Positions 8,273 to 16,486 of a DNA stretch of 64,000 nucleotides are shown here, one piece after another. Below the pieces are notes generated by a model. The model was given only the letters and a program-made list of their open reading frames with translations, made no database searches and had not been told where the DNA came from. Position numbers and translations under genes: made by a program. How positions within the stretch are numbered: position 1 is the first letter of the stretch; each line of letters begins with the position of its first letter. The DNA is from Blautia liquoris (GTDB lineage: Bacteria > Bacillota > Clostridia > Lachnospirales > Lachnospiraceae), in NCBI RefSeq assembly GCF_015159595.1, contig NZ_CP063304.1:3454435-3518434 (forward strand), in the 5' to 3' direction.

Positions 8273-9163
8273 ATGAAGCTCAATATTATGCGGGAATTTG
8301 TACGGCTGTCTGCCACCCGTAATTATTCTAAAACCGCAGATGAACTGTACATTGCCCAGTCGGCATTAAGCCGGCATATGTCAGCCCTGGAGGATGAATT
8401 AAATGTAAAGCTCATTGACCGAACCAGAAATTCCTTTGAGCTTACTCCTATGGGAAAAATAGTCCTTGAGGACTTTAAAAAAATTCTGAAAAACTATGAA
8501 GACCTGCTGGACAAGATAGCCAAGCAGACGGAAATCGAAAACGGGGAACTACATCTTGGATTCCTTTATTACGATATGAATTATTATGTGGCAAAAATCC
8601 GTCATATTTTCCATAAAAAATATCCAAAAATAAAGCTGATTCTCCACTCCTACCAGCCGATGCAACTGGAGGCAGACTTATTAGAGGGTAAACTTGATGT
8701 GGCCTTGATTTATGGTATGTCCGGGTGCTGCCACAGGGATATTGAATATATTCCATTCCTGAAAATCCCTTACTCCTTGATTTACTGTAACAATCACAGG
8801 TTTGCATCCCGAAAAGATATCCGTATTTCTGATTTAGACGGAGAAAGACTTCTCTGCCCGGAAGCACCATTTGAGCTCAACCATGTAGGTGATATGCTCG
8901 AGAAAATGTTTGCGGAAGGCGGAGCCCATACCTTTAAAAAAATCCAGATTCACAATTATGACGAAGTCCCCTGGCTCATGAAGGAAAACGACGCGATTTA
9001 TATTTCGCCTATGGTCAACAACCAGGCATACGGCAGTGACACAAAATATCGTTTTCTGCTTCCGGAACTTTACCATACGGATGTCAGCGCTGTCTGGCTG
9101 TCTAAGAATACAAATGCTGCCATTCATCTCCTGTGTTCTGCCATCAAGGTCTGTTATCCATGA
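8273..9163 (+). CDS. LysR-family transcriptional regulator
   Basis: 296 residues. The N-terminal winged helix (MREFVRLSATRNYSKTADEL, AQSALSRHMSALEDELNVKL) is standard for LysR DNA-binding domains, followed by a two-lobe effector domain (GELHLGFLYYD ... KLDVALIYG). GGAGG lies 5 bases before the ATG. It lies directly upstream of the LigM-like demethylase gene on the same strand, so it is a candidate regulator of that gene, perhaps sensing a methoxylated aromatic or related compound; that link is inference. Confidence 0.88.
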   Translation: MKLNIMREFVRLSATRNYSKTADELYIAQSALSRHMSALEDELNVKLIDRTRNSFELTPMGKIVLEDFKKILKNYEDLLDKIAKQTEIENGELHLGFLYYDMNYYVAKIRHIFHKKYPKIKLILHSYQPMQLEADLLEGKLDVALIYGMSGCCHRDIEYIPFLKIPYSLIYCNNHRFASRKDIRISDLDGERLLCPEAPFELNHVGDMLEKMFAEGGAHTFKKIQIHNYDEVPWLMKENDAIYISPMVNNQAYGSDTKYRFLLPELYHTDVSAVWLSKNTNAAIHLLCSAIKVCYP

Positions 9164-9188
9164 AATTTCATATTCTTTTATCTCTTTC

Positions 9189-9243
9189 ATGCTGTTTTTG
9201 CATAGCTTATCCGAAAATAGAATAAGCTATGCAAAAACAGCAT
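9189..9243. repeat. 22-bp perfect inverted repeat between lysR and the demethylase gene
   Basis: ATGCTGTTTTTGCATAGCTTAT at 9189-9210 (given here only as the arm) is matched exactly by its reverse complement at 9222-9243, with an 11-base loop. There is no strong T-run after either arm, so it is a poor textbook terminator. It could be the lysR terminator, an operator-like palindrome or a small mobile palindrome. Confidence 0.8.
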
Positions 9244-9333
9244 TTTACTTTCCCCCGTATCAGAAATTATAATGATTCTATGGAACAGTGGAAGGTGTGT
9301 TTCAAAATTATAATGAATGTGGAGGTGTTTTCT

Positions 9334-10650
9334 ATGAGCAATGAAGTAAAAAAAGATGTACTCGATGTGGAGCCGTATTATCCTGACGTCTATAAATACG
9401 GTAATATTATGACAAAACACATCACCTGGGAGGGTGATCCATGGTACGAGGTGGGACAGAGCTATTTTGAAAATTCCTATATTCATGCAGGTCTCTCAGG
9501 ACTGGAAGAAACTTTTAAAGGTCCTGATGCAGCAAAGCTTCTCTCTGATTGCAGCATCAATAACGTATATAAATGGAAAAGCGGAAAGTGCAAACATCTG
9601 GTTGCATTGACTCCGGACGGACTGGTTGCAAATCATGCACTTTTTTTTAAAGATGCTGAAGAAAGTTTCCGCACAACTGCGGGCTGTTCCGTTCCTTATC
9701 TTACGGCGCTTCAAAGCGGCAGCTACCAATGTGAATATCTTACCAAAAAAGTATTCATCTTTCAGTTTTCCGGGCCTTTATCTCTGACCATCCTGGAAAA
9801 ATCGACACAGACAAGCCTGCGCGATGTAAAATTCCTTGATTTTTGCCCAGTCTCAATTCCCGGTATCGAAGCTGAACTGGAAATCTGCCGCATCGGCATG
9901 AGCGGGACACTCGCATATGAAGTCCACGGGCCGGCCGAGCTTGGACCAGCTGTCTATGACCACATTTACCAGATTGGGAAGCCAATGGGTATGAAGAGAA
10001 TGGGCTGGAAGGATTATACTGTAAACCATACATTTGGCGGTTTCGCACAGATGACCGTTAACTTTGAGACATCCCTGTATCAGAGTCCTGAATTTTGTGC
10101 AAATGCCCCTTTCCCAATGGTGTGCAAAGGAAGTGTAGACCCAAAGGATATTCGTGCACGCTTTCGGACACCTCTGGAATGTGATTGGGCATGGATGGCA
10201 AAGCTCGACCACGAATTTGTAGGCCGGGAAACTCTGGAAAATGAGATTGCAAACCCAAAGAGAAAATTAGTAACCCTAGAATTTAATACAGATGACCTTG
10301 CAGATGTTTACCGTTCCCAGTTTACAGACTCTCCATATAAATATATGGATATGCCGTGTGCAGATCCGCAGCCGGCCGGCGGACATCAGGATTATGTAAC
10401 CGATAAGGACGGGAACGTAATTGGCATTTCCGCTGATCCGACTTTTAGTTCCCATTTCCATACTATGATTTCACATGCGATTCTGGATGTTGATCAGATT
10501 GAAGAGGGAAAAGAAGTACTGGTGCAGTGGGGCGACTATGGGAAAAAGATCAAAAATCTCCGGGCATCCATTGCCAGATTCCCGTATATCCATGGTGTAA
10601 TGGACAATCGTGATTATGATTTAAGTACCGTGCCCTCAGGAATTGAATAA
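9334..10650 (+). CDS. LigM/GcvT-like tetrahydrofolate-dependent O-demethylase (aminomethyltransferase family)
   Basis: 438 residues resembling LigM-type demethylases of the GcvT fold, which move a methyl group from a methoxylated substrate onto tetrahydrofolate. Matching stretches include GPDAAKLLSDCSIN, a GLSG-containing early segment, LALTPDG-like region, RIGMSGTLAYEVHGP, KLDHEFVGRETLE and KLVTLEFNTDDLADVYRS. The start at 9334 (MSNEVKKD) has GGAGGTG at a spacing of 8; upstream in-frame ATGs lie in the palindrome region and lack such a site. In an anaerobe the methyl-THF could enter the acetyl-CoA pathway. The substrate cannot be read from sequence, and a sarcosine- or DMSP-type demethylase is an alternative. 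Confidence 0.72.
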   Translation: MSNEVKKDVLDVEPYYPDVYKYGNIMTKHITWEGDPWYEVGQSYFENSYIHAGLSGLEETFKGPDAAKLLSDCSINNVYKWKSGKCKHLVALTPDGLVANHALFFKDAEESFRTTAGCSVPYLTALQSGSYQCEYLTKKVFIFQFSGPLSLTILEKSTQTSLRDVKFLDFCPVSIPGIEAELEICRIGMSGTLAYEVHGPAELGPAVYDHIYQIGKPMGMKRMGWKDYTVNHTFGGFAQMTVNFETSLYQSPEFCANAPFPMVCKGSVDPKDIRARFRTPLECDWAWMAKLDHEFVGRETLENEIANPKRKLVTLEFNTDDLADVYRSQFTDSPYKYMDMPCADPQPAGGHQDYVTDKDGNVIGISADPTFSSHFHTMISHAILDVDQIEEGKEVLVQWGDYGKKIKNLRASIARFPYIHGVMDNRDYDLSTVPSGIE

Positions 10651-10673
10651 TTTATTTTTGCAGTAAACATATT

Positions 10674-10712
10674 GACGGGAGCTTCTTTGCTAAATAGAAG
10701 CTCCCGTCTTTC
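10674..10712 (+). terminator. terminator after the demethylase gene
   Basis: GACGGGAGCTTCT (10674-10686) pairs perfectly with AGAAGCTCCCGTC (10696-10708) around a 9-base loop, followed by TTTC. It separates the convergent SGNH hydrolase gene. Confidence 0.8.
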
Positions 10713-11277
10713 ATAGGGAGGTACGCATTAAATCTGTATATATTGTATCCCAAATATGCTTTGCAGCAAAATCAGAACCAGCTGCCGATGCATGGGCACC
10801 ATCTTCATAATACATCTCCAGGTTCGGCCAGCTTTTCATATATGGCCACCAGTTTTCGCCCACAGGCGCAAGCAATGCTCCTACTTCCTCCGCAATTTGC
10901 CTATGCGCATCAATCATTCTCTGTTGATTATATTCCTCATCTTTTTTCGCCCATGTCATATAAATAACCGGTTTGCTTCCGGTCTCCCGAATCCACGCAT
11001 TTAATTTTCGAACCGCGTCAAAAAATACATCTTCCGGTCCAAACGGATGAGAATGCTCCTGCAAAACCACATAATCATAATGCCCATAGAAAATATTAAA
11101 GCGGACATCCGGCTCGTCCAGATGCTGTGCCAGAAACCAGCCTCCATGTGCGATCATCGTTACTTCACAATCATACCCACATTCTCTGGCTCTGGCAGCC
11201 ACCATCCCGGGCATATCATTAAAATACGTATGACTGTTACCTATAAATAAAATTCTCAGTTTTTTGTCCTTTGTCAA
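10711..11277 (-). CDS. SGNH/GDSL-type hydrolase
   Basis: 188 residues. Block I is RILFIGNSHTYFND, a GNSH variant of the GDS motif with the nucleophile Ser. The fold continues with VVLQEHSHPF (block with conserved His), PVIYMTWAKKDE and the C-terminal DGAHASAAGSDFAA that supplies the catalytic Asp-x-x-His. Such proteins are esterases or acylhydrolases. I start it at a TTG (11277) preceded by AAGGTG at a spacing of 7; the longer frame upstream overlaps the HipA remnant. No signal peptide is seen, so it is likely cytoplasmic. Confidence 0.75.
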   Translation of the reverse strand: MTKDKKLRILFIGNSHTYFNDMPGMVAARARECGYDCEVTMIAHGGWFLAQHLDEPDVRFNIFYGHYDYVVLQEHSHPFGPEDVFFDAVRKLNAWIRETGSKPVIYMTWAKKDEEYNQQRMIDAHRQIAEEVGALLAPVGENWWPYMKSWPNLEMYYEDGAHASAAGSDFAAKHIWDTIYTDLMRTSL

Positions 11278-11797
11278 AATTATACACCTTACTTTTCTTT
11301 GAAATCTTCTCACATTCTCTGGATATCTGCTCAAAATTCATCTGATCCTCTTCACCCAATTGTAGCAATTCCGGGTAATATTCCAATGCTCCCATCCCTG
11401 TACTTCCGACTATTCCCAGTCTTTGGACAGGGCGGACTGACACCGGAGATACACCTCTGGAAAGCAACATTCTGTCCACCAGCAACCGTCCCCATCCATC
11501 CGGAAGGCTGTCTGCAAATACACCAAATATGCCTTCAAAATTGCCCGATTTAGGCAAAAAAACTTTTTCGTCCAACGGCAAACTAAAGGGACTTATATCT
11601 GCTATTTTTATCAGTGAAACAAAAGAAATCTCTCCGGTCTGCTCAAAACGTTTTAAAGATGCAAGACTAACTCCTGCCCTCTTACTCAATTCTACCTGTG
11701 TCAGTTTTCTTTTCTTTCTTTTTTTCTTTTCCTGCAAAGCAATATCCTTTGCGATTTCTTGTGGAAACTTAAATCCGCCAAGCATTTCCCCCTCCAT
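11237..11797 (-). pseudogene. truncated HipB-HipA fusion
   Basis: The first 70 residues form a Xre/HipB-like helix-turn-helix (LTQVELSKRAGVSLASLKRF). They are joined to part of a HipA N-terminal region (PFSLPLDEKVF, GVFADSLPDGWGRLL, RLGIVGSTGMGALEYYPE). The first HipA strand segments appear deleted at the junction, and the frame stops soon after, before the kinase core. Missing are the ATP-binding and catalytic segments of HipA, so it cannot be an active toxin kinase. The 3' end overlaps the SGNH start. Confidence 0.65.
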
Positions 11798-11850
11798 AAA
11801 GGCTATTATTTTATCTTATATTTTATTAGTTAATTACAAATTATAAGGCT

Positions 11851-12327
11851 TTACATACCTTCTTCCGTACAATTGGCAGCATCAATGGCGATTACAAGCA
11901 TCATCCCCATTAACTCATCCGCCGGATTATCTATATCAATCACATAGGTATCACCGAAGCGGAGTAATTGCTTGGAAATGTGTATAATCGGTCTGCCACT
12001 GGAATACACATCATAATTCCAGCCAAAGAAGTCACCCTCCACGCTCCACTCATTACAGTCAATCTCATATTTGGGTTTCAAGAACGTTAATTTCTTCTGG
12101 ATTCTTCCTCTTGTCACTCCACCAATCTCAATCTCAAATGCCGGAAGGAATGTAAGCAGCTTTTGCTTTATCATGCCTATCTCATTCCGATTTGCATCGT
12201 ATATATGAAGTCTGTGCCCCAGTGCTATCAGTTCTGCTTTTACAAGGTATCTAACTCGTTCACTTTCATCATAGATATCATAGGAATCTGTCCAGGAAAA
12301 CACTCGTTGTTTTATAAGTAATTTCAT
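11851..12327 (-). CDS. LURF-one-related (tubby-like) protein
   Basis: 158 residues matching the LURF-one/DUF567 beta-barrel family: KQRVFSWTDSYDIYDESERVRYLV, LHIYDANRNEIGMIKQKLL, FEIEIGGVTRGRIQKK and an ending YVIDIDNPADELMGMMLVIAIDA with the hydrophobic C-terminal helix of tubby-like folds. Function in bacteria is poorly known; phospholipid or membrane association is suspected. The ATG at 12327 has AAAGGGG 8 bases upstream. It appears monocistronic. Confidence 0.75.
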   Translation of the reverse strand: MKLLIKQRVFSWTDSYDIYDESERVRYLVKAELIALGHRLHIYDANRNEIGMIKQKLLTFLPAFEIEIGGVTRGRIQKKLTFLKPKYEIDCNEWSVEGDFFGWNYDVYSSGRPIIHISKQLLRFGDTYVIDIDNPADELMGMMLVIAIDAANCTEEGM

Positions 12328-12424
12328 CAATTTTTCCCCTTTCGTTTTAGAGAAAATCCATATTTTTTATCTGCGTATAACATGATGAAATTATATCATA
12401 CTTTCTATAATATTTCTTTTAAAT

Positions 12425-12868
12425 TTATTCTATATTTTGCCTTAAGGTACAATTAAAGAAACGCTTTAGTGGGGAGGGTATAGTGGAAACAGTACTCCTT
12501 GAATCTACACTTTCTGCTTGTTTCTTAAAACGATAACAGCTTAAAATTGCACCTCGCACTTCTGTTTCGTTCAGAACAGGTACGATTGTTGCGATCATTG
12601 TTATTCGTTTCATCCTGACAGAGGCTGGATAAATGTCACGGGTTCCACTCAGGATTTCATTCACAATGTCCTCATCTATCTCGGTAACTACCTCTGTCAG
12701 CTTTTTCGAAATAAGGCTGTCACCAGTTTCATTGATCAACATCTCAAACTTTTTGTTTACATTTGTGATAATTCCGTTCCGATTGATCTTTATAATACCA
12801 TTGATGGATGTGTCCAACACAGTTTCCATTTCGGCATTATAATCCTGTTCCGTCTCAACGGCAAACAT
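12425..12868 (-). pseudogene. PAS-domain fragment of a sigma-54-type regulator or sensor
   Basis: About 100 residues form a PAS domain (SINGIIKINRNGIITNVNKK, then LISKKLTEVVTEID and a strand pair ending GAILSCYRFK), as found in front of the AAA+ domain of sigma-54-dependent activators. The part upstream of the PAS domain is replaced by a TnpB fragment and nothing recognisable follows residue 120, so both ends are missing. It is a decayed gene piece. Confidence 0.55.
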
Positions 12869-13239
12869 TTCCCCACAATTCGGATATTATCGCCTTGATT
12901 GATCGTTCTGTAGGACAGGTGGCGATTGTGCCTGCTTTTGAACGTTGGGTGTGCGGCACGTTTCTGAAAGAAGTTTACAAAACCCCTGTCAAGGTCACGT
13001 AAAGACTGTTGCAATGCAATCGAATCCACCGCTTTTAGAAATGCAAAATCTTCACACTTTTTCAGGTCTGTAAGCATGGCAGATGTTTGTGCATAGCCAA
13101 CTTTATTTCCATTCTTAAACGCATCTTCACGCATAGCAAGACCTCGGTTGTAGATGAGTCTGCAGCAGCCAAGGGTTTGATTGATTAAGTTTTTCTGCTC
13201 CCTGTTTGGGTAGATTCTAAACTTTATTCCTTTTTGCAT
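12869..13239 (-). pseudogene. N-terminal fragment of an IS605-type TnpB
   Basis: From ATG 13239 the frame reads MQKGIKFRIYPNREQKNLIN and continues through LGCCRLIYNRGLAMREDAFK to NIRIVGK, the N-terminal third of a TnpB. At about 12870 it runs directly into the PAS fragment in a different frame. The RuvC core, zinc finger and right end are gone. It is not the same copy as the element at 5.9-7.2 kb. Confidence 0.7.
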
Positions 13240-13341
13240 GATCCCACCCTGTCCTTTGGTCTTTGCGATGTTTACTTTGGATCCCACACCACATGATATT
13301 GGCAAGAATAGCCTACGTTGTCATTTGACTTATATGTAATG

Positions 13342-13524
13342 ATACCAGAGTCCCAAGGTCATGCGTTTCATGCTCGCATGAAAAAGCATGACCTTGGGAC
13401 CCGAACAAACATGAGAAAGCAACCCGATTAGGGTGTATTTCGAATGTTTGTAAGATTGTGAGAGCTCGAAGAGCGTAACAATCTGTGTATCATTAGCGTC
13501 AAAATACCTTTTGACGCTTTCATC
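13342..13524 (+). repeat. 183-bp structured MITE-like repeat, copy 1
   Basis: Nearly identical over its length to 44134-44316. It contains nested hairpins: CCCAAGGTCATGC/GCATGACCTTGGG enclosing TTTCATG/CATGAAA, CAAACAT/ATGTTTG, AGATTGT/ACAATCT, and a terminal GCGTCAAAA/TTTTGACGC stem. The two copies differ at paired positions in the last two stems in ways that keep the pairing. No coding frame is present. It lies between the TnpB fragment and the IS1182-type stump. Confidence 0.8.
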
Positions 13525-13745
13525 AAGTAATATCTATATTTGAATTATACAATATGGTTTTATCTTATACAAGTACATTTGTTCCATCTTCAATTACTTG
13601 CGCAAATTCGATGGAAGTGTCTTATATCCCCATAGCTAAAGCAAGGGGTTTTACGACACATGGGATAAATCTTTACCGGGAAATTTTCGTTGTATATTGA
13701 AAGAGCCGCACTCACATGCTATGATTTAATATATCTGAAAACATC
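13525..13745. other. AT-rich spacer upstream of the IS1182-type stump
   Basis: Probably the left end of the IS1182-like element. I see a weak inverted repeat (TCCATC...GATGGA at about 13584-13616) but no definite terminal repeat and no other gene. Confidence 0.35.
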
Positions 13746-14591
13746 ATGATCCTACCTGTTCCTAACCTTAAGGAGGTGGCACAATTGTCTTTCCTACCAA
13801 ATGATCCCAGCCAGCAGCAACTTTCTTTTCTTGATCCTTATAATACATTGACTGACCGCGAAAAGAAGGCTCTTAACCAGTCCTGGGCAAAATACTTTTT
13901 TGATCATATCTTCTCAAATATTGATGAGATGCCCTATGCCGTTCTATACAGTGATAAAGAATCCAAGCCCAATACTCCGGTCAATATTCAGGTCGGAGCT
14001 TTGATTATAAAAGAACTCCTCGGTTTATCGGATGAGGAGTTCATGAATGCTCTGATGTTTGATATTCGTTTTCAATATGCACTACACACAACTTCTTATA
14101 TCGAGCAGCCTCTCAGTGTCAGAACCTTAAGCCGCTTTCGTGAGCGGTGCAGCACTTATAAGAAGGAGAGCGGGATTGATCTTCTGTGCAGCACACTTGA
14201 ATCCTTATCTGATGAGTTAAACGAGATTTTGCATGTCGATCATTCTCTTAGACGAGTTGACAGCCTGACTGTTTGTGCCAACATTGAGAAAATGAACCAG
14301 CTGGAACTTCTCTATAACTGCGTTTCAAACCTTGTGAAAGAAATCCATGCAAATGGAGACTCTCTCCCGGAAGAACTGGTACATTATACACAAACTGATG
14401 ACCGTAACGGCATCATTAACCATAATCGAAGTGAGGAGACCACAGATAAGATTAATACTCTCCTTGCGGATGCTCAAACACTAAAATCATTCTGTGGATC
14501 CGAATATGATGAGTCCAGCTGCTACCAGCTGCTTCTTCGTGTATTAAAAGAACACATGGCAGATGGTGCATCTGTTATTAAAAGCACTTGA
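13746..14591 (+). pseudogene. IS1182-family transposase, C-terminally truncated
   Basis: 281 residues of the N-terminal half of an IS1182-type transposase: QLSFLPNDPSQQQLSFLDPY, NTPVNIQVGALIIKELLGLSDEE, FQYALHTTSYIEQPLSVRTL and RVDSLTVCANI. Whole proteins are about 500-560 residues; here a stop follows KEHMADGASVIKST and the remaining DDE catalytic region is absent. GGAGG precedes a possible internal start. The element is dead and ends against the sod terminator. Confidence 0.8.
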
Positions 14592-14634
14592 TGCAACCCT
14601 AACACACTGTAGAACCACCCTATGATACACGGAA

Positions 14635-14662
14635 ATAAAAGGGGACTGCCTGGGCAGCCCCC
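14635..14662 (-). terminator. terminator of the superoxide dismutase gene
   Basis: On the minus strand GGGGGCTGCC pairs with GGCAGTCCCC (one bulge) around a two-base turn, followed by TTTTATTT, 5 bases after the sod stop. Confidence 0.75.
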
Positions 14663-14666
14663 TCAT

Positions 14667-15287
14667 TCATTTTCCTGTTTTTACTCTTTCATAATTGTCT
14701 TCAACAGCCTTCCAGTTAATCACATTGTAGAAGGCTTTTACATAATCAGCACGGACATTCTTATACTTCAGATAATAAGCATGCTCCCACACATCAATTC
14801 CAAGAATCGGAACATATCCCGTTCCTTCCATCAGCGGATTGTCCTGATTGGGACTGGAGGACAACTTAATATTCCCGGCCTGATTTGCCGACAGCCATGC
14901 CCACCCAGATCCAAATTGACCGACAGCAAGCGCTGATAGCCTATCCTGGAACGAGGAAAATCCTCCGAAAGCATCATCCAGAAGTTTTCCAAAGGTTCCG
15001 CCGGGTTCTCCCCCGCCATTCGGAGCAATTGTGGAGAAGTAGAGGTTATGGTTATAAAACCCTCCGCCGTTATTTCGGATAGTCTTGCGCAGCCCCTCAT
15101 CGGGAATCGAGTCCAGAGAAGAAAGAAGACCTTCGATATCCTTGTCAATCCCTGCTTTTTGTACGGCATCATTCAGATTATTCGTGTAAGTTACGTGGTG
15201 TTTGGAGTAATGGGTTTCCATTGTAAGTGCGTCAATATAAGGTTCAAGAGCATCATAAGAATATGGCAGTTTATATTGTGTAAACAT
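14667..15287 (-). CDS. sodA: superoxide dismutase [Fe/Mn]
   Basis: 206 residues of the Fe/Mn superoxide dismutase family, which converts superoxide to oxygen and peroxide in the cytoplasm. Metal ligands are visible: His in METHYSKHH, His in FYNHNLYF, and Asp and His in the signature DVWEHAYYLKYKN. The substrate-gateway NNGGGFYNHN and FGSGWAWL segments are normal. Start ATG at 15287 follows GGAGG at a spacing of 8. A very good promoter lies upstream. Metal preference (Fe or Mn) cannot be told safely, so the symbol is provisional. Confidence 0.92.
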   Translation of the reverse strand: MFTQYKLPYSYDALEPYIDALTMETHYSKHHVTYTNNLNDAVQKAGIDKDIEGLLSSLDSIPDEGLRKTIRNNGGGFYNHNLYFSTIAPNGGGEPGGTFGKLLDDAFGGFSSFQDRLSALAVGQFGSGWAWLSANQAGNIKLSSSPNQDNPLMEGTGYVPILGIDVWEHAYYLKYKNVRADYVKAFYNVINWKAVEDNYERVKTGK

Positions 15288-15352
15288 AGGCAAAACCTCC
15301 TTATTAACTGTAAATTCAAGTGTTTGGTTAGTTATTGCTAACTTATGGATTT

Positions 15353-15381
15353 ATCATACCAAACTATACTGAATATGTCAA
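15353..15381 (-). promoter_or_regulatory. sigma-A promoter of sod
   Basis: Minus strand TTGACA (15381-15376), 17-base spacer, TATGAT (15358-15353), about 65 bases upstream of the sod start. Confidence 0.75.
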
Positions 15382-15534
15382 GTTATAATAAATAAAAATA
15401 AACCTCTTCTCTTCTTTCCTATATTCAAATTCTTTTGTTTCGTGTATACTATGAGTTAAAGGTAAAAAGTATTTCCCCCAATCCTAAAAACATTCACAAT
15501 CCACCTGTGGCGGATTATATCAGAGGTATACTAC

Positions 15535-16482
15535 ATGGCAATTAACCCTACAGCAAAGAAAATATTAAAGGCTTTATCTTTTGATGGAATCGAAGTAGAA
15601 GCCTCCAGACATCTGGCAGACCTAAAGAGGCTGGATCCTTTAAAGATTTTCTACAAGAAGATAGATTATCCGATCTATAACGGAGCACATGAAGTCCCCA
15701 CCAGAATCTTTTTTCCACATGAGCGAGCATATGACAATTTCGAGACTAATCAATATAAAGTCATGATTTTTATTCACGGCGGAGGCTGGGTAACGGAAAG
15801 CATTGACAATTATGAGCGAATTTGCGCAAGACTTGCGAATGCCACCGAGCATGTTGTAGTCTCAATTGATTATCGGCTGGCACCGGAGAATAAATTCCCG
15901 ACAGGTCTCGAAGACTGTTATGCCGTGACAAAAGCAATCTTTACCAATCAGTTTATTCTGAATACACAGCCGGAGGATATTACACTGATTGGCGACAGTG
16001 CGGGAGGGAATCTGACTGCTGCTCTCTCTCTGGCGGCGAGAGATAAAGGAGAGTTCATACCTCATCGGCAGATACTCATCTACCCGGCACTTTATAATGA
16101 TTACTCTGAAAGGTCGCCATTTCCTTCCGTGAGGGAAAATGGTTCTGACTACTTACTTACTGCCGGAAAGATGCAGGATTATACCGATCTTTATGCCAAA
16201 GATGAAAACGATAAACAAAATCCATACTTTGCTCCTCTTCTGGAACAAGATCTGTCGAACCAGCCGGACACCCTTCTGATCACAGCCGAATATGACCCCT
16301 TAAGGGATGAAGGGGAAACCTATGGACGGAAACTTCGCGAAGCAGGAAATTATGTGGAAATCAGACGTATACCGGATGCACTGCACGGCTATTTTGCTTT
16401 AGGTATCAAAAATTCAAATGTAAGAAAGAGTTTCGATTATATAAACCGCTTTCTTGAAAACGAATCGGACAGGGAGGTGTAA
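15535..16482 (+). CDS. alpha/beta hydrolase, HSL/GDXG family esterase
   Basis: 315 residues. HGGGW (oxyanion hole) and GDSAGG (nucleophile Ser) are the hormone-sensitive-lipase family motifs; Asp in AEYDPLRDE and His in DALHGYF complete the triad. Such enzymes cleave short acyl esters in the cytoplasm. GAGGTA precedes the ATG. The following gene starts 4 bases after its stop, with a ribosome binding site inside this gene's last codons, so the hydrolase and the condensation-like membrane protein are a coupled pair, possibly removing and adding acyl groups. Confidence 0.85.
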   Translation: MAINPTAKKILKALSFDGIEVEASRHLADLKRLDPLKIFYKKIDYPIYNGAHEVPTRIFFPHERAYDNFETNQYKVMIFIHGGGWVTESIDNYERICARLANATEHVVVSIDYRLAPENKFPTGLEDCYAVTKAIFTNQFILNTQPEDITLIGDSAGGNLTAALSLAARDKGEFIPHRQILIYPALYNDYSERSPFPSVRENGSDYLLTAGKMQDYTDLYAKDENDKQNPYFAPLLEQDLSNQPDTLLITAEYDPLRDEGETYGRKLREAGNYVEIRRIPDALHGYFALGIKNSNVRKSFDYINRFLENESDREV

Positions 16483-16486
16483 AGAA

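Noticed and set aside
11237..11797. Functional HipBA toxin-antitoxin system
   Set aside because: The kinase core of HipA is missing and the N-terminal lobe is partly deleted.
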